Assembly (NCBI GenBank): GCA_021792815.1
Contig: JAJYTX010000241.1
Location: 1-5,344, forward strand
DNA: 5,344 nucleotides
Source of the DNA: Pseudomonadota bacterium
GTDB taxonomy: Bacteria; Pseudomonadota; Gammaproteobacteria; Steroidobacterales; Steroidobacteraceae
Direction: 5' to 3'
Shown: piece by piece, positions 1 through 5,344 of the stretch
Position numbering within the stretch: position 1 is the first letter of the stretch
Layout of the letters: each line of letters opens with the position of its first letter
Position numbers and translations under genes: made by a program
Notes under the pieces: generated by a model
Seen by the model: the letters and a program-made list of their open reading frames with translations, nothing else
What the model was told of the DNA's origin: nothing
The model's database searches: none

Positions 1-528
1 TGCCGAGCTCGATATCGCAGCCGGCTGCTCTCGTAGATGCACGAAGAGCTGCGCCTTCGCCGCGGCCTGCGCCTCGCGTTGCTGCTGCAGGCGCTGCGCG
101 CGGATCGCGTCCTCCTGCGGACTCGGCGCGAAGCTCGGTCGCTCGGGAAGCTCCGGGATTGCGGCGGCGCGCTCCTCCTGGACGACCGCCGGACCGAATT
201 CCCCGGCCGGCGCCCCGAGCTGCGGGACCGTGCGGATGCCGGAATAGGTGCGTGGCATCGCCGCAAGCCCTTCCGCATGCGCGACGTGCTCGGGACCGGT
301 GGCCTGGGGCTGCTCGATGGGACTGTTCGGCCTCGGCCGCCTGAGCCCCACCATGGCGGCGATCAGCACCGCGATCGCGAACACCGCCAGGATCCCCGCG
401 AGCATCTTCCGATTCAGGCGCGTGACCGGCCGAGGCCTCTCACGCAGCTGCAAGGCCGCCGCGTCCTCCTTCTTCGCCACCCCCAGCAGCGCGCCGCTCT
501 CCGGTGCGTCCTCGGGCTGCTCAGTCAC
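1..528 (-). CDS. trbI: Conjugal transfer protein TrbI (VirB10-like), N-terminal part, 3' truncated by window
   Basis: TrbI is the VirB10-like protein that links inner and outer membranes in the mating channel. Reading the minus strand from a GTG at 528 gives 176 open codons to the window edge, with no stop. The product begins MTEQPEDAPESGALLG and has a charged cytoplasmic N-terminus of about 40 residues. The family-typical RLNRK (37-41) directly precedes a single membrane helix at about 42-62 (MLAGILAVFAIAVLIAAMVGL). A proline-rich periplasmic region follows (PRPNSPIEQP; PELPERPSFAPSP at about 125-137), then a Gln/Arg/Ala-rich probable helix (about 138-160). This matches the front of TrbI; the conserved VirB10 beta-barrel domain lies beyond the window. 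The start overlaps the trbG stop as GTGA and is preceded by GGGAGG at 6-nt spacing. No trbH lies between trbG and trbI. The family assignment is strong from the RLNRK-helix layout and context. Confidence 0.9.
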   Translation of the reverse strand, partial: MTEQPEDAPESGALLGVAKKEDAAALQLRERPRPVTRLNRKMLAGILAVFAIAVLIAAMVGLRRPRPNSPIEQPQATGPEHVAHAEGLAAMPRTYSGIRTVPQLGAPAGEFGPAVVQEERAAAIPELPERPSFAPSPQEDAIRAQRLQQQREAQAAAKAQLFVHLREQPAAISSSA

Positions 529-1541
529 GAGCCGCCTCCCGGCCTCCCCGCGCCCCGCGGGAGTCCGGTCCGCGTGATGCGCACGATCTGCTGTGGAGCC
601 GCGCCCAAGCGCAGCTCCGCCGCCGCGAAGAGCCGGTCGACGATGTAGTACGGCGGCCGGACCTGATAATTCACGAGTTCGCTCTGGCCTTTCGGCCCCA
701 GGATGAAGAGCGGCGGCATCTCGCCCTCGCCGATCCCGGGTGGAAACTGGATGTAGACCCGCCTCCCGTCATCGAACGCACGCACCGGACGCCAGGACGG
801 ATGATCGCCCGAGATCGCGTAACCAAATCTCAGCCGCGACAGATCGACCCGCATCGCAACCGGCTCGGCACGCCGGGCACTCTCGTTCGTGGCACGCAGC
901 GCCATCAACTGCTCGAGCGGGTAGCGCCAGGACACGGAGGCCATCCAGGTCCTCGGCGTCGAGACGAGCTCGAGGTGATACGTGCGGCGCGTGGTGTTGA
1001 TGACGAGATTCGTGTGCAGTCCCGCCTCGATGGGCTTCACGAGAATGTGCTCCCGCTGATCCGCGCCCTGACCGCTCGTCGTATCCCCGATCACCCAGCG
1101 CACCGTGTCCCCCGCGGAGACGGAGATCAGGTGCTCGCCCTTCTGCAGCGCGATATCCGTGACCCGTTCCGGACTCGTGTAGACCTGATAGAGCGCCCCC
1201 GGGGTGTAGGGCCAGATCTGCATTGCGTTGACGAACGCGGAGCGTGACGGCTGGATGAGCGCCGCCGCGTTGGCCGCTCGCACCGCCTGCTTTGGATTCG
1301 TCGCCTTGCGCGGCGGCGGCAGCAAGTCCGGCGAGAATTTGAGCTGTCCCGGGAGCGGCAGCGCCTGCGGCACCTCGATGATCTTCACGGGCGCCGGTGG
1401 ACTGGGGATCCGCTGCGCCGCGACGAAGTGGTTGAGCGGAATGCTGCGCACGGGACGCGGGCTGGCGCAGCCGGCGAGGACACTACCGGCGGCGATCAAC
1501 GCCACAAGATGCGGCACGGAAACGCGATGCTCTGCAGTCAC
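525..1541 (-). CDS. trbG: P-type conjugative transfer protein TrbG (VirB9-like), probable lipoprotein
   Basis: TrbG is the VirB9-like component of the outer core complex, spanning the periplasm toward the outer membrane. The 338-residue product starts at a GTG that overlaps the trbF stop (GTGA) and is preceded by GGAGG at 6-nt spacing. The N-terminus is a short hydrophobic signal ending in a lipobox, LAGC at residues 22-25, so Cys25 is likely lipidated. A proline-rich linker follows (about 45-78, including LPLPGQLKF). The VirB9 N-terminal domain spans about 95-215, with IWPYTPGALYQVYTSPERVTDI at its start and LQKGE just after. The VirB9 C-terminal domain runs from about 235 to 325, with RFGYAISG (238-245), VYIQFP (262-267) and YYIVDRLF. 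The extreme C-terminus is Gly/Arg-rich (GAGRPGGGS) and its codons double as the trbI ribosome binding site. The family assignment is secure; lipidation is inferred from the motif only. Confidence 0.95.
   Translation of the reverse strand: MTAEHRVSVPHLVALIAAGSVLAGCASPRPVRSIPLNHFVAAQRIPSPPAPVKIIEVPQALPLPGQLKFSPDLLPPPRKATNPKQAVRAANAAALIQPSRSAFVNAMQIWPYTPGALYQVYTSPERVTDIALQKGEHLISVSAGDTVRWVIGDTTSGQGADQREHILVKPIEAGLHTNLVINTTRRTYHLELVSTPRTWMASVSWRYPLEQLMALRATNESARRAEPVAMRVDLSRLRFGYAISGDHPSWRPVRAFDDGRRVYIQFPPGIGEGEMPPLFILGPKGQSELVNYQVRPPYYIVDRLFAAAELRLGAAPQQIVRITRTGLPRGAGRPGGGS
535..549 (-). promoter_or_regulatory. Tandem Shine-Dalgarno sequences for trbI within trbG
   Basis: Two close ribosome-binding matches occur on the minus strand: GGGGAGG (549-543) and GGGAGG (540-535). 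The nearer one is 6 nt from the GTG start at 528. Both are encoded by the Gly/Arg-rich last codons of trbG and support the non-ATG start of trbI. Confidence 0.65.
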
Positions 1542-2251
1542 TTGAGGCCTCCGGTGGATTGCACGGTGTTTAAGTCACGACTCCAATCGAGCCCATCGAT
1601 GTAGATGCCCAGCGGGTTCTTGCTTAAGGAAACGACATCGTGCGGCGGATGGATCACGATCGTGAGAATCCCCGTCCAGCGAGTCGTCGAGACGGGCGTT
1701 CCGTTCGCGAACGTCTGCTCGGTCCACTGCGCCTGGAACGAGCGTCGGGAGATCCGGACGATGCTCCTCACCTGAACGGTCACGGTGCGATGTCCGACGT
1801 GCGCAAAGGGATTGTTCGCGCGCGCGTACGCGTTCAGGATCTCCGCGCCGCGGGGCGTCACAAAGTCATAGGCCTCGAGCCAGTCCTGCCGCAGCACGAC
1901 GGGATCCAAGGGCACCGAGCGCACGTCCTGGATGAAGCGCGAGAGGAAGTAGGCGATCTCCGCATTCCGCGGCTGATAGGCCTGCACGGCAGGCCCGACG
2001 CCGATCACCCGCCCGGCTTTCCCGACCTCGACGACGTAGGGCGTAATCGTTGATCGCGCCGAGTACCAGACGAGCCCGCCGGCCATGAGAAACGCCAGCG
2101 CGAGCGACCCAAACGCCATGACCCGCCAATTTCTCGCCTGCACGCGTGCCGAGCCGATCCGCTCGTCCCAGAGTTGCAGAGCGGTCTGGTAGGGGGTTTC
2201 AGGCACCGGCGTTTTCGAGTAGCGCACGCTCGCTCGCTTGAACCGCATCAT
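1538..2251 (-). CDS. trbF: Conjugal transfer protein TrbF (VirB8-like)
   Basis: TrbF is the VirB8-like bitopic inner-membrane protein that helps nucleate the type IV secretion channel. The 237-residue product has a cytoplasmic N-terminus carrying the TrbF hallmark TPYQTALQLWDERIGSARVQ (residues 19-38). A single membrane helix follows at about 44-64 (VMAFGSLALAFLMAGGLVWYS), then a periplasmic VirB8-type domain to the end. Signature stretches in that domain are PYVVEVGKAGR (71-81), FQAQWTEQ (162-169) and NPLGIYIDGLDW (202-213). Its length is normal for the family. Two ATG codons stand in tandem (2251 and 2248); the first forms an ATGA overlap with the trbL stop and is used here, but the second would remove only one methionine. 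A purine-rich AAGAGG lies 5 nt before the first ATG. The stop overlaps the trbG start as GTGA. Nothing is truncated, and the assignment is very secure. Confidence 0.95.
   Translation of the reverse strand: MMRFKRASVRYSKTPVPETPYQTALQLWDERIGSARVQARNWRVMAFGSLALAFLMAGGLVWYSARSTITPYVVEVGKAGRVIGVGPAVQAYQPRNAEIAYFLSRFIQDVRSVPLDPVVLRQDWLEAYDFVTPRGAEILNAYARANNPFAHVGHRTVTVQVRSIVRISRRSFQAQWTEQTFANGTPVSTTRWTGILTIVIHPPHDVVSLSKNPLGIYIDGLDWSRDLNTVQSTGGLK
1548..1552 (-). promoter_or_regulatory. Ribosome binding site for the GTG start of trbG
   Basis: The minus strand reads GGAGG six bases before GTG at 1541, within the final codons of trbF. It supports the GTG as the true start; that start is also the one that gives an intact lipoprotein signal. 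Confidence 0.7.
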
Positions 2252-3408
2252 TCGTCCCTCTTCTCGCTCAAGTTTGGATGGACGCCACCGCCGGGCCGAT
2301 CGGCCGAGCGCACGGTGTGCGCCGCCGTCCTCGACCCGCGGGAGACATTCGAGCGCAGGCGCTGCGCCCAGGTCGGCGCGCCGGAAGACTGCGCTTTGCC
2401 TTCTCCGGCCGGTGACGGTCCGCCGGCGACTCCGCCCCGCGAGGCGCCGTCACCACCCGTCCCCGTGCCCTGCGACCGCACCGCGGCGCCAATGCCGCGT
2501 GCCGCCAGACGATAGGCGCCCGCGCCGGCGCCAACTGCCGCCGCACCGGCCGCCAGGGCGACACCACCGGCAGCGAGGCCGGTTCCCGCAGCTGCCCCGG
2601 CGCCGAGCTGCGGCGCACCCGAAACCAACCCCGTCGCAATACCCGGTCCGTAGATGCCGAGCCCGAGGAGTGCCAGCGCCGCGAGCATGGTCGCGAGCGC
2701 ATTGTTGATCGTGAGCGTCTGCCCCGCCGGTACCGTGAACTGACCGAAGAGCCCCGTCCCGATGCCGACGATCACCGCCAGCACCAGGATCTTGATGCCC
2801 GCGGACACGACACTCCCGAGCACCCGCTCGGCGAGGAAAGCCGTCTTGCCCCAGAGCGCGAATGGAACGAGCACGAACCCGGCGAGCGTCGTCAGCTTGA
2901 ACTCGATCAGCGTCACAAACAGCTGCACGGCGAGGATGAAGAAGCTCAGGATCACCACCAGCCACGCGAGCCCCAGCACTGCGATCATGTCGAAGTTGGT
3001 GAAGAGACCCGGAAACCCCACCAGGTCACTCATCTGGTGGAGGATCGGCCGGCCGGCCGTGACCCCGACCGCCGCGAGTGCCCCCGGGCGGAGGAGATTC
3101 CCCGCGGTGAGCGTCGAGCCCGAGGCCTCGAGCCCGAGGCCCGCGAACGAGCGCAGCAGGATGGTCGCAAGCCCATTGAAGTTCGTGATGATGAAGACGA
3201 AAGCCCCGATGTAGAGCGTCTTCTTGATGAGCCGCGCGAGGATGTCCTCCGTGCCACCCATCGCCCAGAAGAGCCCGGCTAGCGTCAGGTCGATCGTGAC
3301 CAGCGTCGCGGTGAGGTAATGCACCTCGCCCGACAGCAAGCCGAACCCGCTGTCGATGTACCGGAAGAAGACGTTCGTGAACTGATCGATGACGCCGAGG
3401 TTATTCAT
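2248..3408 (-). CDS. trbL: P-type conjugative transfer protein TrbL (VirB6-like polytopic inner-membrane protein)
   Basis: TrbL is the VirB6-like multi-spanning inner-membrane protein of the Trb channel. The 386-residue product begins MNNLGVIDQFTNVFFRYIDSG, followed by a membrane core. Hydrophobic segments are visible at about residues 30-50, 65-85, 140-162, 165-187, 200-222 and 235-255, giving roughly six membrane passes. The family-type motif GLFWAMGG lies at the end of the first. A glycine/alanine-rich stretch (about 255-300) leads into a hydrophilic, Gly/Ser/Arg-rich and probably disordered tail (about 300-386). It is shorter than RP4 TrbL (over 500 residues), mainly because the tail is short. 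The start is fixed by an in-frame TGA two codons upstream (3414-3412). No good ribosome binding site precedes it, which suggests dependence on translation arriving from trbJ. The stop overlaps the trbF start as ATGA. The family assignment is secure; the exact number of membrane passes is an estimate. Confidence 0.94.
   Translation of the reverse strand: MNNLGVIDQFTNVFFRYIDSGFGLLSGEVHYLTATLVTIDLTLAGLFWAMGGTEDILARLIKKTLYIGAFVFIITNFNGLATILLRSFAGLGLEASGSTLTAGNLLRPGALAAVGVTAGRPILHQMSDLVGFPGLFTNFDMIAVLGLAWLVVILSFFILAVQLFVTLIEFKLTTLAGFVLVPFALWGKTAFLAERVLGSVVSAGIKILVLAVIVGIGTGLFGQFTVPAGQTLTINNALATMLAALALLGLGIYGPGIATGLVSGAPQLGAGAAAGTGLAAGGVALAAGAAAVGAGAGAYRLAARGIGAAVRSQGTGTGGDGASRGGVAGGPSPAGEGKAQSSGAPTWAQRLRSNVSRGSRTAAHTVRSADRPGGGVHPNLSEKRDE
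2257..2262 (-). promoter_or_regulatory. Ribosome binding site for trbF inside trbL
   Basis: The minus strand carries AAGAGG, encoded within the last codons of trbL (the SEKRDE tail). It lies 5 nt before the ATG at 2251 and 8 nt before the tandem ATG at 2248, so it could serve either start. Confidence 0.55.
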
Positions 3409-3482
3409 GACTCATGGCTCACGCGGGTCTCGCAGATCGCGTCTACCCATGCGATTGGCACGCAAGACTGCCCACAGCCGTT
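3409..3482 (-). other. trbJ-trbL gap without a supported gene (usual trbK position)
   Basis: This 74-nt gap separates trbJ from trbL, whereas the three following junctions overlap by 4 bases. In RP4 and Ti-type clusters the small entry-exclusion lipoprotein gene trbK sits next to trbJ; here there is no room for it and no lipoprotein signal in any frame. The trbJ frame remains open for 25 codons after its TGA (starting NGCGQSC, ending RVSHES) and ends in a TGA that overlaps the trbL ATG as ATGA. In another frame there is only a 12-codon ATG ORF, and a 4-codon ORF begins at 3416. No hairpin followed by a T-run was seen. Confidence 0.6.
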
Positions 3483-4211
3483 TCAGGGGCCCGAGAGATG
3501 GATGGCCTGCGGCGTGTATCGGGTGCTGGAGGCCATGAACTGATGGCGCGCCGCCCGAGCGCGCGCTTCGGACTCCACGATCCGCGCCTCCTCGAGCGCC
3601 ACCGCCCGGTCCTGGGAGATCGCGATCTGCTGGCTTTGCATGACCTGGCGCACCCGAAGCCCGAGGAGCTGGTTCGTCGCCTGGATCGCCTGCAGGGTGC
3701 CGACCGCCGAGCTGCTGCGCGTGAGCACATCCGCGAGGACCGATTCATCCGAGGGCAGGTTCTGCTTTGCCTGGGCTTGCACCTCGACCGCCGTGTCGAA
3801 CGCATCGAGGGAGCCCGTCCACTGCGCTTGCCGGTTGGCATCGAGCTGATTGCGAGTGACGGCGGCGCCGTAAGCCGCCGGGTACAGTTGCGCCAGCTGC
3901 TGCCGGGTCGCAGCGAGGTCAAAGCTGATCCCCTGCGCCTGACTCAGGAGTTGCTCGGTGGCGCCGAAGGTCGCCTGAAGACGCGTCAGCGCGTTGAAGC
4001 CAAGGCCCTGCAGGTTCTTCTGCTGATTGATCAGCATCTGGGCCTGGTTCTGAAGCTCGAGGACCTGGTTCTCGATCTGCGTCAGCGTGTGCAGCTCCGT
4101 GAGCATGTTCTCCACGAAGTTCGACGGATCGAACACCACCCACTGCGCGAAGGCCTGTCCGGAGGCGGTGAGCATCGCAGCGAGCACGAGGGATACGGTG
4201 ATCTTCTTCAT
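3483..4211 (-). CDS. trbJ: P-type conjugative transfer protein TrbJ (VirB5-like, exported)
   Basis: TrbJ is the VirB5-like component of P-type transfer systems, an exported protein thought to work at the pilus or in cell-cell contact. The start chosen here gives 242 residues beginning MKKITVSLVLAAM, a classical Sec signal peptide (two lysines, hydrophobic core) with a likely cleavage site AFA|QW after residue 22. The mature N-terminus (QWVVFDPSNFVEN) matches the usual TrbJ opening. The body is helical and glutamine-rich, with a likely coiled coil at about residues 37-70 (TLTQIENQVLELQNQAQ). The C-terminus, an alanine/arginine-rich helix followed by RYTP, is also typical of the family. An in-frame ATG at 4241 would add ten residues (MRFWRLKESR) in front of the signal peptide but has no ribosome binding site, whereas the ATG at 4211 is preceded by AAGGAA at 6-nt spacing. 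The gene lies 30 nt after trbE. The assignment is strong; the start choice is fairly secure. Confidence 0.93.
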   Translation of the reverse strand: MKKITVSLVLAAMLTASGQAFAQWVVFDPSNFVENMLTELHTLTQIENQVLELQNQAQMLINQQKNLQGLGFNALTRLQATFGATEQLLSQAQGISFDLAATRQQLAQLYPAAYGAAVTRNQLDANRQAQWTGSLDAFDTAVEVQAQAKQNLPSDESVLADVLTRSSSAVGTLQAIQATNQLLGLRVRQVMQSQQIAISQDRAVALEEARIVESEARARAARHQFMASSTRYTPQAIHLSGP

Positions 4212-4217
4212 GCGAGA

Positions 4218-4223
4218 TTCCTT
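4218..4223 (-). promoter_or_regulatory. Ribosome binding site deciding the trbJ start
   Basis: The minus strand reads AAGGAA six bases before the ATG at 4211. The competing in-frame ATG at 4241 has no purine-rich element before it. This site, together with the signal peptide that follows, favours the shorter TrbJ. Confidence 0.7.
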
Positions 4224-4241
4224 CAGGCGCCAGAAACGCAT

Positions 4242-5344
4242 TCAGACAGTCGGCTCACGAGGTGAGCCGGCGGGAAAGTCCGTGATGAGCCGCGCGGCCC
4301 AGTCGAGCCCGCGGCGGGTGAGCCATTCAGCGGCGAAGGTCTCCGGCACCGCACTCGAAGTGACTTCGTCGATCCCGCGCTGATCCTCCGGCGTCGAGGC
4401 CGCCGCGAACGCGAGCGCCACGGGCCCCAATCCCAGATCGAACAGGCGGCAGCCGAGACGGGACTGGTAGTAGTACTCGCGCTTCGGTCTCGCGTGGGCA
4501 AGGATGTCGATCTGCCGATCATTCAGGCCGAAGCCCTCGTAGACCGACTTCAGTTGCGGCTCCATCGCCTGCGGCGAGGGCAGGAAGATGCGCGTCGGGC
4601 AGCTCTCGATCAGCGCGGGAGCAATCGAGGAGCGCTGGATGTCTGCGAGCGACTGGGTCGCGAAGAGGACCGACACGTTCTTCTTGCGAAGCGTCTTCAG
4701 CCACTCCCGGATCCGTCCGGCAAAGAGCGGATCGTCCAGGAACACCCACGCCTCATCGAGCACGAGCAGCGTCGGTGCGCCGGTGAACCGGTCCTCCAGG
4801 CGATGAAACAGGTAGGTCAGCGTCGGCAGCACCGCGCTTCGCGTGTGCATGAGCTCCTCCATCTCGAAGGCCTGCACCTGAGCCCACCCCAGGCGTTCCT
4901 CCTCGGCATCGAGCAGCCGACCGAACGGTCCATTTAGCGTGTAGGGCTGCAGCGCCTGGCGGAGCGGGTTGGATTGCAGGAGGACGGAGAGGCCCGTCAG
5001 CGTGCGCTCGGCGCACGGCGCCGAAGCGAGGCTTCCGAGCGCAGACCACACGGCCTCTTTCACTTCGGGCGTGAGGGGCACCTCCTCGTGACGCAGGAGC
5101 CCGGCGATCCAATCCGCCGCCCACGCGCGCTCGGCCTCGTCATCGATCCCGGCAAGCGGCTGGAAGGCGATCGAGCCATCGGCGCCGAGGTCATAATGCT
5201 CGCCGGCGAGACCCAGCACCGTCGCACGGACCGAGCGGCCCTTGTCGAAGACGACGATCTGCGAGCCGGTATACCGGCGAAACTGCAGGACGAGCGTTGC
5301 GAGCAGCACCGACTTGCCGGCACCCGTCGGCCCCACGACGAGCG
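4242..5344 (-). CDS. trbE: Conjugal transfer ATPase TrbE (VirB4 family), C-terminal part, 5' truncated by window
   Basis: This is the C-terminal ATPase half of TrbE, the VirB4-type cytoplasmic ATPase that energises assembly and function of the conjugative channel at the inner membrane. The reading frame is open to the window edge, so the true start lies outside. The first visible residues, LVVGPTGAGKS, are a perfect Walker A P-loop. About 190 residues later comes Walker B (LLVLDEAW), followed by the FATQS motif typical of VirB4/TrbE proteins. Other family signatures are FDKGRS about 20 residues after the P-loop and the C-terminal block around LNDRQIDILA and YYYQSRLG. About 366 residues are visible; full-length TrbE proteins are usually around 800 or more, so roughly the N-terminal half is missing only because of the window boundary. 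The TGA stop directly abuts an in-frame ATG upstream of trbJ. I see no frameshift or lost catalytic residue. The family assignment is very secure. Confidence 0.96.
   Translation of the reverse strand, partial: LVVGPTGAGKSVLLATLVLQFRRYTGSQIVVFDKGRSVRATVLGLAGEHYDLGADGSIAFQPLAGIDDEAERAWAADWIAGLLRHEEVPLTPEVKEAVWSALGSLASAPCAERTLTGLSVLLQSNPLRQALQPYTLNGPFGRLLDAEEERLGWAQVQAFEMEELMHTRSAVLPTLTYLFHRLEDRFTGAPTLLVLDEAWVFLDDPLFAGRIREWLKTLRKKNVSVLFATQSLADIQRSSIAPALIESCPTRIFLPSPQAMEPQLKSVYEGFGLNDRQIDILAHARPKREYYYQSRLGCRLFDLGLGPVALAFAAASTPEDQRGIDEVTSSAVPETFAAEWLTRRGLDWAARLITDFPAGSPREPTV

Noticed and set aside
37..648. A 203-codon open frame on the plus strand opposite trbI and the end of trbG
   Set aside because: It crosses the trbG/trbI boundary, is extremely Arg-rich and has no domain. 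The minus-strand frame here gives a clear TrbI N-terminus.
504..1247. A 247-codon open frame on the plus strand opposite trbG
   Set aside because: Its product is Arg/His/Asp-rich with no recognisable domain, and it mirrors the codon bias of trbG; a shadow frame.
2762..3214. A 150-codon open frame on the plus strand opposite trbL
   Set aside because: The Ser/Thr/Pro-rich low-complexity product is what the reverse complement of a hydrophobic membrane-protein gene gives; no upstream signals support it.
3409..3482. A possible trbK entry-exclusion gene between trbJ and trbL
   Set aside because: The gap is too short and no frame has a start codon followed by a lipoprotein signal; only a short frame after the trbJ stop remains.
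3414..4265. A 283-codon open frame on the plus strand opposite trbJ
   Set aside because: It is exactly antisense to a well-recognised gene, its product is Leu/Arg/Glu-rich without family features, and long antisense frames are expected in GC-rich coding DNA.
1..5344. Insertion sequence, CRISPR array, tRNA or cargo gene
   Set aside because: Coding is continuous across the window apart from gaps of 30 and 74 nt; no spaced direct repeats, terminal inverted repeats or RNA-gene-like segment were seen by eye.

Overview
The window is a compact, GC-rich stretch of a P-type (Trb) conjugative type IV secretion cluster. All coding sequence lies on the minus strand, so transcription runs from right to left. 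In reading order the genes are trbE (5' part cut off by the window), trbJ, trbL, trbF, trbG and trbI (3' part cut off by the window). High GC, TGA stop codons on all five visible gene ends and the protein family signatures point to a proteobacterium, probably beta- or gammaproteobacterial. The order E-J-L-F-G-I, without trbK or trbH, is the arrangement I know from Tn4371-type integrative and conjugative elements and related genomic islands; RP4 and Ti plasmids carry additional genes. Whether this DNA is a chromosomal ICE or a plasmid cannot be told from the window.

Layout, right to left: 5344-4242 C-terminal ATPase half of TrbE with Walker A and B motifs; 4211-3483 TrbJ with a clear signal peptide; 3482-3409 a 74-nt gap with no convincing gene; 3408-2248 the polytopic membrane protein TrbL; 2251-1538 TrbF (VirB8-like); 1541-525 TrbG (VirB9-like, with a lipobox); 528-1 the N-terminal part of TrbI (VirB10-like). 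Three successive junctions (L/F, F/G, G/I) are 4-base ATGA or GTGA stop-start overlaps, as expected for one translationally coupled operon. No promoter or terminator is apparent inside.

Together the products form the mating-pair channel. TrbE powers assembly or transfer from the cytoplasmic side. TrbL (VirB6-like) and TrbF (VirB8-like) form the inner-membrane part. TrbI spans from the inner membrane outward and, with TrbG, builds the outer core complex. TrbJ (VirB5-like) is exported and probably acts at the pilus or cell surface. I see no insertion sequence, CRISPR array, RNA gene, cargo gene or frameshift. The window looks like ordinary conjugation machinery; the points most worth a second look are the trbJ-trbL gap and the lipoprotein-type N-terminus of TrbG.
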